In this document: positions 32,931 to 42,716 of the stretch, in pieces
Layout: every line of letters begins with the position of its first letter
Numbering within the stretch: position 1 is the first letter of the stretch
DNA from: Forficula auricularia
Lineage: Eukaryota > Arthropoda > Insecta > Dermaptera > Forficulidae
DNA length: 64,000 nt
Direction: 5' to 3'
Assembly (NCBI GenBank): GCA_024734495.1
Contig: JALMQS010000070.1
Coordinates: forward strand, 14,441,486 to 14,505,485
Made by a program: the position numbers and the translations under genes
Notes under the pieces: generated by a model
Database searches by the model: none
The model's input: the letters and a program-made list of their open reading frames with translations, nothing else
Told to the model about the DNA's origin: nothing

Positions 32931-33459
32931 CTATTTTAACTCTCATTTGAACTAAATAATGAGTTTGAACTTGTTGGTCTTAAAAAACATTCATAAAAAC
33001 TTTACTCATTGAAAGTTAATTAGAAATATGTTTAACGATTTAATTCTTAAAAAAAAAAAAAATAAGGTCAGGTTTACTTTAAGGATAAAATGACCTCCCG
33101 TCATGGAACGGAAATTTAATCAAGGATCAGGAAGCCCCATGTTTGCTCCGTCGCGTCGTGCGAAATTATATTCACTGAGCCCAAATTACTGCGGTTACAA
33201 CATTTTTTCACGTTTCAAGGTTTTTTTTACAAAAACAGCCGTTTTTGAGATATTTCGAAAATATTTACAAAAAAACTTTGATCGATCACAACATTTCATC
33301 ATATCTCATATATTAACGTAATAACAGTGAATTTAAAATGTGAATCTTTTAAAATACGAGACGCTTGTAGGTGAATTCAAATTGTCTTAATTTGAATAAT
33401 AAGTTTGTTACTTATTTCTTTTAGCTTAAAAATTTGTATGGTTCTTAAGAAAAACTATT
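32931..33459. other. AT-rich intron, nothing recognised
   Basis: Includes an A run at about 33048-33062 and a 72-codon ORF (33103-33321) without a domain. Confidence 0.3.
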
Positions 33460-34010
33460 TTGAAATTTTTTCCCATCTCGCCTTCCTCTCATTCAAAAGC
33501 CACTTCTCGTATCATGGGAGCCCCTGCTATATAGACAACTAAATTGGCAGATCAGTTAAGGGTATGTCTACCTTGCAAAAAAAGGCGCAAGCTAAATCTC
33601 CATTTTCAGCAGATAAAGTATTGGATCGGTTTCGCGACTTTAAGGCATTTGCACCGTCGTGCACATCCAGGGTGGACAAACCGGCCCTCAATCTCATTAA
33701 TCTTTTCCTCATCAACATCGAAACAGTAGGATAATATCTGGCTTACAGACAATTTCCTTGATTAAACCGTCTACTTTCTCCTCTCCTCCGTGTGTACCGA
33801 TTTTCCGAGGTTTTATCTCATTCGAATCACTGCACCCTTTGACTTGAATCTTTTCTGCCGCCCTTCTAATTCAACCGAAATAATTCCAATCAATAGAAAG
33901 CCTCTTCACTTCAATCTCTCGTAATCCTTTAGATTATCTTCCCGAAATCGCTTACGATTTTGTCTTTTAATTATTTCCCTTTGATGATGACCAAATCCTA
34001 ATTTCCACAG
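33460..34010. other. Large GC-richer unique island
   Basis: About 500 bp of complex sequence without A-runs, for example CACCGTCGTGCACATCCAGG and CCGGCCCTCAATCTCATTAA. No frame is open throughout, so coding is unlikely. Candidate conserved non-coding element. Confidence 0.35.
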
Positions 34011-34142
34011 AAATATTTATTTTTCTTAACGCAATATTCTATAAAATTTCATAGATAGAAAATATTTCATAATTTTGTTTTTAGAACAAGCAATTTTCTT
34101 TTATCGCAATTGATTACTTTCCAAAAATACTCTTAAAACTTC

Positions 34143-34750
34143 TTAAGGAGGTTCGGGACAACTTATCTATCTGCTTGATCTTCGAAAAAATCTTTTGTTT
34201 TTCTCCAGAGTGACAACTTCTGCTTACTAAATTTTTTAATAAAAAATTGCTAATAATGAGGTTAATTTCGAATAAAAATATTTGTTTTGATAATATTAAT
34301 AAAAAGAATATTGATAGAAATTTTTTCTCATTATAAAAATATTTATTTAACACAAAAACGATTTCAAGAAATACAGTTGGAATTCTACACTAGTCCTTTT
34401 GTTATATTCTGTTGGCTACAAATAACTTTTTATTTTTTTACATTTATGAATAACCAATTAACTAGACTGTCAAATCTATTGAAAAATGTATCATTCGATT
34501 CATAAAAGTTGAATTATTGATCTGTATAAATTTGTTGAAAATGGTATAATTTGTATAGAAGTTATAGCCCTTTTAAAAGCTCGGTCCATTTACTTCCATG
34601 TCAAAAGGACAATTTTCAATCATTTATTTCTCGTTAATGGGACAGACGATCAACTTCATATTTCGGGAATGAATATTTAATACATGAATGATTCGATAGT
34701 AAAAATTTGAGAATTTTCTTATAAAATTTATAAACAGTCACGAACCCCTT
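34143..34750 (+). mobile_element. 600-bp MITE with TTAA-like ends, copy 2
   Basis: Full-length relative of 5874-6480. Left end TTAAGGAGGTTCGGGAC intact; right end CACGAACCCC decayed. Internal sequence is AT-rich with no transposase. Two short opposite ORFs (34114-34353 minus and 34287-34505 plus) recur only as part of the repeat. Confidence 0.65.
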
Positions 34751-34897
34751 TAGGTGTTCTGATATCGTCTCTATTTCTATGTGTGAATTCTACTCTGGAT
34801 ATTCTAGTATATTCTCAAGCTACTGTTGAAGATGTTTACATGAACGTAAAATGACTTGCATCAAAGAATGATGATCCGTGAGGGAGATAGTACGCGA

Positions 34898-34943
<46 letters not shown>
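34898..34943. repeat. (TG)n microsatellite
   Basis: About 22 TG dinucleotides within an otherwise unique, GC-richer stretch (34750-35090) that may itself be a regulatory island. Confidence 0.95.
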
Positions 34944-34944
<1 letters not shown>

Positions 34945-35534
34945 CAAGTGGTGAGCGGGGAGCAGAGGGATCCTGTCCATCAAGTTCCCCTTAGGTTCAA
35001 TTTAGTCTCACACTCTTTCTGACAGAATTGGTCCATTCCAACATGAGATTCTCCTCATTAGATACCACTACTACAGGTGGCTGACTCATTCGTAGAAAAT
35101 TAACTTGGTTTCTTTAACAATAGATTTAGAAAAATTCTCTTAAATCATTAAGCGGTTTATTTATAATCAAGAGAACTAAAAAAAACTCAACATGTTGAGA
35201 TGTTATGTATTTATAATATGGTATTTTTTTTCTGTGAAATCGTTGTAATTTGAGGATGTTACGATGTATTGAATTCGTATTTCAATTCAGAGTCCATTTT
35301 TTAGGAAGGGTTCAAGTCTAAGGACATTCATTCTTGCAAAAATTACTTAATTAAAGAACGTCACTAAAAGTAAAGAACCAACTTCAAAGGTGGTTTAAAA
35401 ATGATCAAATACTTTTTACTTTATCCATGTGAAGCAGATAAAGTATAGTAATTGGTCCGCAGGTAAAGACTACGGTACCTATGGTATACTCACAATGGGT
35501 GCCATAAATATTTAACCTACTGGCCAAATACAGT

Positions 35535-35640
35535 GAAACCCCTCAAATCCGAACTAATTGGGGCTGTAGCCTGTTCTGATTTCAATTTGTTCGGATTAGC
35601 CGAAGCAGCTTCGACAATTGGAGATAACTGATATCAAGTG
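35535..35640 (+). mobile_element. Possible pogo/Tigger-type terminus
   Basis: TACAGTGAAACCCCTCAAAT followed by CCGAAC resembles the CAGTG-starting terminal repeats of pogo/Tigger elements after a TA target. An imperfect inverted GTTCGGATT follows at about 35598, but no full opposite end was found. Fragment only. Confidence 0.35.
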
Positions 35641-36529
35641 AAAGATTAAGTGATATTTTGTGTGTTTCTATCATTATTTCATTGTTTTTGCAAAGTGATT
35701 TAATCCAAAGGATTTCAATAATCAACTTTTACCAACTTTTTCAATCCTGGATGACAAAAGTATGTAGACACATTTACACTTTGTTAGATATGCTAACTAT
35801 ACTTCTTTGTTAATTTTTAATTAATAATGTAAAATAAGGTTATAAGTAGAATATATACATGATTGTCCAACCTTTTGGCTTACACGGGCCGTATTTGAAG
35901 TAAAACAAATGCCTTGGGCCGCAGATAAAATATACTAATTCTAATGATATTTTTTAATCTACAAAGATAGTTAATAATGTAGAATAAAGATATCCACCAT
36001 GACAAATAGCAAAAATATCTTAAAAATATTTATATTGAATAAAAAATGGAGTCAAAATATGACATAATTGTGATTATTTTATGTATAACTTGTTATATTT
36101 TTTCACATTCAAAATTTAAAATCTGCCCTTTTATTTTTCGAAAATTTTTGGGAAGATTTGTTTAATAGTAAAGTCAACTTAATGGTATGAAACTGAATTG
36201 TTGTTTATTATGCCACCCACATTTTATGATTCTCCCTAAAAAATTGCTAGTAATTTATGTGTGGTTCACTAAGTAGTGTAGTCTCAATTAACCTCATTAA
36301 ATACTACAATAAGCAGTACATAAGCTAGTCTCAACTATATTTTGGATTGTAAGACGAGAAACCATCTCTGAGTCCATTCAACTAGCTAAATCATACGTCT
36401 ACTACCATTTTTCTAGACATTAAGGGTGATATTCTTAAAATTTATTATATTCCAATTATTATTTTTCAAAAGTTGCCAAAAAATTTAATATATTCCTAAA
36501 ATTAATTTTATGTTTTCTTGATTTTCAAA
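35641..36529. other. AT-rich intron with a possible hAT relic
   Basis: CCAACCTTTTGGCTTACACG followed by GGCCGTA and TTGGGCCGCAGAT (35868-35930) resembles hAT-type terminal and subterminal words, without a partner end. Nothing else recognised. Confidence 0.25.
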
Positions 36530-37165
36530 GCGTATAAATGGTTTTAGGAGTTGGGAGGAAATAACGAATAGATTTCAGGAACCAAGTTATTTAGATAGAG
36601 CTGATCATAGAAAAAAGATTCGTAAGCCAAGATTCTTGTAAAATATCGGTTTACATTCATTTGTAGGATCTGGCATTGATTTGTGGAACAATCTGTCTGT
36701 TACTACTTGAGATTATAGTCCTCTGCTCCCAATGATTAAATCAATTATAAATTTAGTCGAGTCCTAATGTCCTAGAGTTGTAGACAATTTTATTTAGTTC
36801 TCACAAGCGGAGATTAGCTGAGGTAGAGAGAGGTAATACCATCCTTGTTAAGGTTTTGACCAGGTTTTCTTAACAACTTATTCCAAATGTGGGGATGGCT
36901 AATGCGTCGTTTGCTCCTGGTATTGGGTTTTTGTGCGGAATTATTTAAATTACGTTTTGTCTTTTGATTGAAATTTATGATCATGTTATTTGTTAATGTG
37001 CATACATTTCTATTTTTTTTCTTGTTTGTTAATTGTTAATTTCTTTTAATTGATTTGTATTTATGTTTATTAATTTCTGTAATTAATTTGTATTAATGTT
37101 TTATTGACCTAGCCACCGAGGACTTGAGCCTCTAAGCAGGTCGAATAATAAAGATGTATTTATTT
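36530..37165 (+). mobile_element. Decayed LINE 3' end
   Basis: In one frame around 36655-36755 the translation LHSFVGSGIDLWNNLSVTT followed by a stop and DYSPLLPMIKSII resembles the LWNSLP...F C-terminal motif of Jockey/CR1-like reverse transcriptases. The 3' region ends in a tail built of AATAAAGATGTATTTATTTA (37147-37166). Stops and frameshifts interrupt it. Its last 75 bp are duplicated at 37814. Confidence 0.55.
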
Positions 37166-37190
37166 ATGTTCATAATTAATAATTATTGCA

Positions 37191-37425
37191 TTCTATGAAC
37201 CCAAAAGATCAAATAATAAATGTAGACTTAACACGATCAATGACGACCATTTTCTTTTAATCAAAGCTTCCTCCTTGCTTTGAGGCAATGTTTTTATTTT
37301 ATGTATAACAAAATATATAAAACAATATCAAGAGCCTCTTTGCTTTGATGAAAAGCGAAACGTCCCGATTTATCGTCTGCATTTGTTATTTGATTCTTTG
37401 GCCTCTTAGAATTTTATCATGATTT
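37191..37425. mobile_element. Penelope-like inverted pair (unit 1; repeated at about 37927-38150)
   Basis: The left arm (37191-37278) and right arm (37341-37425) are imperfect complements (GCTTTGATTAAAAG / GCTTTGATGAAAAG; TTATTTGAT). The right arm has TTTGATGA-AAAGC-GAAAC-GTC at 37344-37364; unit 2 has the same at 38097-38116. Stem II is almost absent, so this family is the least convincing structurally, but order and outward orientation match the others. Confidence 0.45.
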
Positions 37426-37598
37426 TCAAAATTTTAAACTTTTTTTATTTTTCGATCGTTTTAGAAATTAAATCAATCATTAGAGGCTCCTTTGTATCCT
37501 ACACACGCAGCTAATTCCAAGGTAGGGAAAATCAAAATTTCTATATTAGGTTGGAGGAAGCAAAAAAATTAATATTTATTAATTATTTCATAATAGAC

Positions 37599-37812
37599 CA
37601 GGGGTGGCCACAACGTGCCTCGCGAGCCGCATGCGGCTCTTCAGTCAATCTCGTGCGGCTCTTGAACCCTCTTGTATAATACTGATTTTAAAAAGTATAA
37701 TAATTAAATTAAAAAAATAATAATACAAAAATTTAAACAATTAACAGCCAACATGAACAACATTCGTAAAAGCACTTCTTAAAAGTAAAATGTTATTTCT
37801 TTTTTTTTTTTT
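37599..37812 (+). mobile_element. hAT MITE family 2, truncated copy in unit 1
   Basis: Starts CAGGGGTGGCCA after the 8-mer TAATAGAC (37591-37598), identical to the start in unit 2. The 3' half is missing because the duplication junction cuts the element at a poly-T run. Confidence 0.85.
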
Positions 37813-38348
37813 GTATTAATGTTTTGTTGACCTAGCCACCGAGGACTTGAGCCTCTAAGGTCGAGTAATAAAGATGTATTTATTATTTATTATTGTAATA
37901 AAGATGTATTTATTTATGTTCATAATTAATAATTATTGCATTCTATGAACTCAAAAGATCAAATAATAAATGTAGACTTAACACGATCAATGACGACCAT
38001 TTTCTTTTAATCAAAGCTTCCTCCTTGCTTTGAGGGCAATGTTTTTATTTTATGTATAACAAAATATATAAAACAATATCAAGAGCCTGCGGAAGCTTTG
38101 ATGAAAAGCGAAACGTCGCGATTTATCGTCTGCATTTGTTATTTGATTCTTTGGCCTCTTAGAATTTTATCATGATTTTCAAAATTTAAATTTTTTTTTT
38201 TTCGATCGTTTTAGAAATTAGATCACTCATTAGAGGCTTCTTTGTATCCTACACACGCAGCTAATTCCAAGGTAGGGAAAATCAAAATTTCTATATTAGG
38301 TAGGGGGAAGCAAAAAAATTATTATTTATTAATTATTTCATAATAGAC

Positions 38349-38718
38349 CAGGGGTGGCCACAACGTGGCTCGCGAACCGCATCTCGTGCGGCTCTTGAAC
38401 TCTCTTGAATAATACTGATTTTAAAAAGTATAATAATTAAATTAAAACAATAATAATACAAAAATTCAAACAACTAACAGCCAACATGAACAACATTCGT
38501 AAAAGCACTTCTTAAAAGTAAAATGTTATTTCTTTTTTTTATTGTAATTGATCACTAATGTAGAGCAAAAAATAAATGTTACTTCATTTATTTTTGATAA
38601 AATAAAAAATGTGTCTTTTTTTAGATAAACCATTAATTAATCTCCAAACAATGTGGCTCGCTTTGAAACAGTTTTATAAATTTACGGCTCCTAAAGTTAA
38701 GGTTAGTGGCCACCCCTG
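38349..38718 (+). mobile_element. hAT MITE family 2, complete copy
   Basis: A 370-bp element with CAGGGGTGGCCA / TGGCCACCCCTG terminal repeats and perfect 8-bp target duplications TAATAGAC at 38341-38348 and 38719-38726. CAGGGG-type ends plus an 8-bp duplication identify a hAT derivative. No transposase. Confidence 0.92.
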
Positions 38719-38860
38719 TAATAGACGATTGAAACAAAAGTAAAAGTTTATTGATACTTTCATATTGAATTATGTTATGTAACAAGTATCTAGTAAATCA
38801 ATGAAGATGTTCTGCTTGATATAATTAAACATTCACCTATATATATAATTTCATTTGATA

Positions 38861-38897
38861 GAGACTATAGTTTCGAAGACTTAATCTTCATCTTCAG
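38861..38897 (-). ncRNA. Hammerhead-like motif of the palindrome B family
   Basis: Minus strand: CTGAAGA-T-GAAG-ATTAAGT-CTTC-GAAAC-TATAGTC. Compared with palindrome B, N7 is A not T and the loop differs, while GAAG/CTTC is kept. Nearby 38975-39060 matches the outer arm of palindrome B, so this is a partial copy lacking its inverted partner. Confidence 0.5.
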
Positions 38898-39105
38898 TCC
38901 TTTTAAATATTATATTTATTGTTTGTACATGAGTACCTTACACGACGGCGGGCTTCTCAGCTAGTTCATTTATATAAAGGTGAATCAAGCAAAGGACACT
39001 CTCATTGATTTGCTGTTAAAAAAACGACAACTCTTCTACTCTTTGCAAGAAAATATTTTCAAATCTTTGATTTGATTATCATTTCCGTCCAAAATCTGTA
39101 TTAAT

Positions 39106-39371
39106 AAGTTTATAATGGGAAATAAGAACAAGTTTTTTGTGTGTTTTTTTATTTTTCAACCAACGTTTCGTCGACTTTGCCGTCTTCTTCAGGGCTTCAA
39201 ATAGTTACATCACACATTCGTCGAAAGTACATTAACGGAGATAAAAGAAAATATTGTACTTAAGATGAATGTGTGATGTAACTATTTGAATCCCTGAAGA
39301 AGACGGCAAAGAATACGAAACGTTGGTTAAAAAACCCTAAAAAACTTGTCTTTATTTCCCATTATAAACTT
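39106..39371. mobile_element. Penelope-like palindrome G with divergent hammerhead-like cores
   Basis: Arms 39106-39219 and 39266-39371 (words AAGTTTATAATGGGA and ATGTAACTATTTGAA). Minus core 39161-39192: CTGAAGA-A-GACGGC...GTCGAC-GAAAC-GTTG. Plus core 39294-39325: CTGAAGA-A-GACGGC...AATAC-GAAAC-GTTG. The loop side of stem II has decayed in the right arm. The two cores face outward. Confidence 0.6.
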
Positions 39372-39596
39372 TTAAATTAAAATTCTATGATTTGATTTCA
39401 TCATCATTTTTCACATATCGCATATTCATTTGGTAAAAAAGAAACAAAACATAATTTGAAATAAATCACCATTTGAAATAAAAAAAAGCATTCCATTTTA
39501 ATATTTTATTTTATTTTATTTATCTGGGGAGGATCTTTCATCAGAGAGGCTTCAAATTTATCCTCCACTACAAAGATGTTCCATGGCTGATTGATG

Positions 39597-40402
39597 CTCG
39601 TGAACCCTCTTGAATAATACTGATTTTAAAAAGTACAGGGTGGGCATAAAGATCTACCATATTTTGAAGAAGTATAAAAAATGAAAAAATTTAACTAGAA
39701 AAAACTGAATATATTTTTGAAAAGAACATAAAATATATATTTTTTAAATGTATTTTAAACATTATCAGACAAAAAAAGGGGGGGGGGTCAAAAATGAAAA
39801 TTCTAGCCCTTTCGACCAAAATCAACCAAATTTTGTATACGTGTTCTGTGGACCCCCAGAGGGCTAGAAATTCAAAAACTAACCACTAAAAATGGGGAGA
39901 GGATCAAAAATGAAAATTCGACCAAACTATGTATACAAAATTTGGTTAGTTTTTGCATTTCTAGCCTTCTGGGATCCATAGAATATGTATACAAAATTTG
40001 GTTGAGTTTGGTCAAAAGAGCTAGAATTTTTTTTGACCCCCCCCCCCCCCCTCTTTTTCGCCTGATAATATTTAAAATACATTTAAAAAAAAATCATTTA
40101 TTTTCTTTTCAAAAGTATATTTAGTTTTTTTCTAGTTAAATTTTTTCATTTTTTTATATCTCTACAAAATGCGGTAGATCTTTATGCCCCACCCTGTATA
40201 ATAATTAAATTTAAAAATAATAATACAAAAATTAAATTAATTTCTAATGTTATAAGTAAGTAGAACAAAAATATATATGTTTACTTCATTTATATTTTAT
40301 AAAATAAAAAACGTGTCTTTTTTTTAATAAAACATTAATTAATCTCCTTTTGAAACAATTTTATAAATTTTCGGCTCCCAGAGTTAAGGTTAGTGGCCCC
40401 TG
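39597..40402 (+). mobile_element. hAT MITE family 2, copy 3, interrupted and end-truncated
   Basis: 39598-39635 and 40197-40402 align with the interior and right end of the complete copy at 38349-38718. The left terminus is missing and the right end reads GGCCCCTG, having lost bases relative to GGCCACCCCTG. It is interrupted exactly at a TA by the mariner-type MITE. Confidence 0.8.
39636..40196. mobile_element. Mariner-type MITE with proven TA insertion
   Basis: A 561-bp palindromic element with terminal repeats CAGGGTGGGCATAAAGATCT (left) and CAGGGTGGGGCATAAAGATC (right, complement). TA flanks both sides (39634-39635, 40197-40198). The uninterrupted hAT copies at 37694 and 38428 read AAAAAGTATAATAATT with a single TA, so the target site is known exactly. 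Arms of about 235 bp surround a centre with G and C runs. No transposase. Confidence 0.92.
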
Positions 40403-40629
40403 CTCTATGATTTGATTTCATCATCATTTTTCACATATCGCATATTCATTTGGTAAAAAAGAAACAAAACATAATTTGAAATAAATCACATTTGAAATAA
40501 AAAAAAAAAAGCATTCCATTTTAATATTTTATTTTATTTTATTTATCTGGGGAGGATCTTTCATCAGAGAGGCTTCAAATTTATCCTCCACTACAAAGAT
40601 GTTCCATGGCTGATTAATGCTGTGAAATA

Positions 40630-41303
40630 TGTATTCAACCTGTCAGTGCCAACACATGATTAGGAGACCATTCTTTTATATATATGTATATAAAGTTCAT
40701 AAGTATATATCGATCGATCTGGCCTACGGCTCTACGATGCATACATCACACATACGATGAGACGCTTGGATCTTTCTTCTTCCTCTTCTACCTTTCCTTT
40801 CTTTTTTTTACTCACACTTGGCTCTTTTTCTTTCTCCTTCTCACTCAAAAGCACATTAGAGATACTCGAAATTAACGATCCATCCTGAAAGCTATATTTT
40901 ATCTTCTCAAACATGTTTTTAATTAAATCGCAATATTAAATTTGTATAATTGCTATATAGTTTTCAAAACATGATTTATATAATAGAATTTTTCTAATAT
41001 ACTTTTATATTAAATTCTTTGCTACGAAAATAAAATTTGAAATAGAAAAAAATATATTTATAGATAGAACGCATTACAGATTTATTTTTTTTACATCTAT
41101 ATTAATATAAATATATAAAGAAATGAAAATTAAAAAAAAAATTTTAAAGGGGATTCACCAAGAACCTACAACATTCTCTCTTAACAAAATATAAATAAAT
41201 CTTTATATATTAATAAAAAATAAGGGTAAACATGCGACAACTTAGTTTTTAACACCCTTCAAGTTCAGTGGCCTAGCCAGGGATGGGGGTTAATACCTTA
41301 GAC
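40630..41303. other. AT-rich intron, mostly unrecognised
   Basis: A moderately complex patch at 40700-40890. The words CAGTGGCCTAGCCAGGGATG (41268-41287) resemble a hAT terminal repeat into which the next MITE inserted, but no matching right end was identified. Confidence 0.3.
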
Positions 41304-41462
41304 CGAGGGGTGAACCGTGGCCTAATATCGTGAACATCTACTATCACTTTCATTTCCAACTAGGAGACAATAGATGAAGAGGTATTATCTAATTAATTCG
41401 AAAATAACTCCACATAATTCCAAAGACGTGTACACCTAATTCCAATCGCGGTTCATCCCTCA
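41304..41462 (-). mobile_element. hAT-type MITE family 1, copy 4
   Basis: A 159-bp element, ends CGAGGGGTGAACCG and CGGTTCATCCCTCA (decayed). Flanking 8-mers CCTTAGAC (41296-41303) and CCCTAGAC (41463-41470) match at 7 of 8 positions. Confidence 0.85.
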
Positions 41463-41903
41463 CCCTAGACGCTAGCCTTGGGGGGTAAAAATATTATTCT
41501 TTTATTTCACTTATTTAAAGCCTAAAATGTCCTTTTAATTCTAATATTTATTCTCATTATTGATTATATTAACAAAAAAGCTAGCATTAAAAAAATAATT
41601 GTGATTTATTGAATTTTACTAATTGACAGTAACGTTTATAGATAATTTCAAGTTTTTACCCCCATTAATTCTGGGGAAATGGTGATAAAACCAGATAAAA
41701 TTTTGATTTTAAAGTTTCCTTTACTTCGTCCCTTTAAATATGATTAAAAAAAACTTAGCAAGCTACGACTTATGGTAAAACTAACTTTCATTCCAAATTT
41801 CAAGTGATTAGCTCTAGTAGTATTAGTGATATCTTAAAAATGACACCATGTTTGTCTAGTTTTTAGTATAGCTCTATAATATTCTCAAGATTAAATTAAT
41901 TTA

Positions 41904-42108
41904 AGTAAACTCTCCAGTAGTGGGCCTATATGTAAAATAGATGAAGAAAGTGCAAAAATTAGCTTATCCAACTTTGAAAAATAGCGCTATATATAGCCCA
42001 TGGCATGAGCTATATATAGCGCAATTTTTCAAAGCTGGATAAGCTAATTTTTGCACTTTTCTTGCATCTGGCCCACTACAGGTACAGGCCCACTACTGGA
42101 GCGTTTAC
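41904..42108. mobile_element. Palindrome L, ends around CAGTAGTGGGCC
   Basis: Arms of about 95 bp (41904-41998 and 42006-42108) with GTAAAC...CTCCAGTAGTGGGCC at the outer edge and TAGCGCTATATATAGC at the centre. The right arm contains a 20-bp partial repeat of GGCCCACTAC. Termini suggest a hAT-like or other DNA MITE; no target duplication found. Confidence 0.65.
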
Positions 42109-42519
42109 CTTAATGTAATTGTGGTTTTTATTCCTGAAAATATGGGGTGAGGGGCGAAAAATACTATTATAATCCGTGGGCCATTTACCCAGTTCAGATT
42201 TTGGAGAAATTATGTGCCCTTTTGATACAATAATATCAAAATTGTTGGGGGTTTTGTGTATGATCAATTTTAATCTATATTTCACTCGATTTCTACGCGA
42301 TTTTTATTTATTTATTTTTTAGATATCTAAATACATATACTTATATAGCTATATAGCCCCCCTTCACCCCTAAAATTTTCATTTTTACCCGGGTTCGTCG
42401 ACCCCTGTATTAGTTAATATGATAACACTTGATTCTTTCCCCCATCTTTTTAATACTCTTTATTTATTTTCTTAAAATTAGTTCTTCTATCTCGTCGCTC
42501 AGAAAACAATTATATATAT

Positions 42520-42716
42520 TAGCATAGTGGAGTGGAGGGAGGAACTCCTAATGACGGGACGCAGAGCGTTTCTGCAGGGAGGTGTACAATTAACGCTCCA
42601 GCCGGAGATTGCCTCCTCGGCCTCGGATTATTAATGACATCATTTAACCTCTCGGCCGAGCTGTACACTGTTTGGTTTATAGGTATAGAGGTTTTGGAGG
42701 AGGGAGCCAGGTGAGT
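42520..42716 (+). other. GC-rich island with a perfect 5' splice-site consensus
   Basis: About 190 bp of unusually GC-rich unique sequence (CAGCCGGAGATTGCCTCC, CTCGGCCGAGC) ending in CCAG|GTGAGT at 42710/42711. One frame is open from 42523 to 42716 without an ATG; stops precede the nearest upstream AG acceptors in that frame. An alternative first exon or a conserved non-coding element would both fit; neither is shown. Confidence 0.3.

Larger units (their letters stand above)
37090..38536 (+). repeat. Tandem segmental duplication of about 720 bp
   Basis: Unit 1 (37090-37812) and unit 2 (37814-38536) are collinear and highly similar: LINE tail, hammerhead-like inverted pair, then the start of a hAT MITE ending in a poly-T run. 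Unit 2 has an extra ATTT-rich expansion at about 37872-37900 and lacks a 12-bp piece (ATGCGGCTCTTC region) of the MITE. The junction is at the T run, where the MITE of unit 1 stops and the LINE tail of unit 2 begins. Confidence 0.85.
39384..40625 (+). repeat. Direct duplication of about 220 bp flanking nested elements
   Basis: CTATGATTTGATTTCATC through GTTCCATGGCTGATTGATGC (39384-39596) recurs at 40404-40622 almost unchanged (differences: one missing base near AAATCACATTTG, a longer A run). Between the copies lies a damaged hAT MITE carrying a mariner-type MITE. Confidence 0.85.

Noticed and set aside
35458..35468. Recursive splice site at GCAG|GTAAAG
   Set aside because: No pyrimidine tract precedes the AG; the GTAAAG donor alone is weak. 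The same applies to the CAG|GTAATA at about 19013.
37090..38536. CRISPR-like or satellite array
   Set aside because: Only two long units, each made of recognisable transposon pieces; this is a tandem segmental duplication in a eukaryotic intron.
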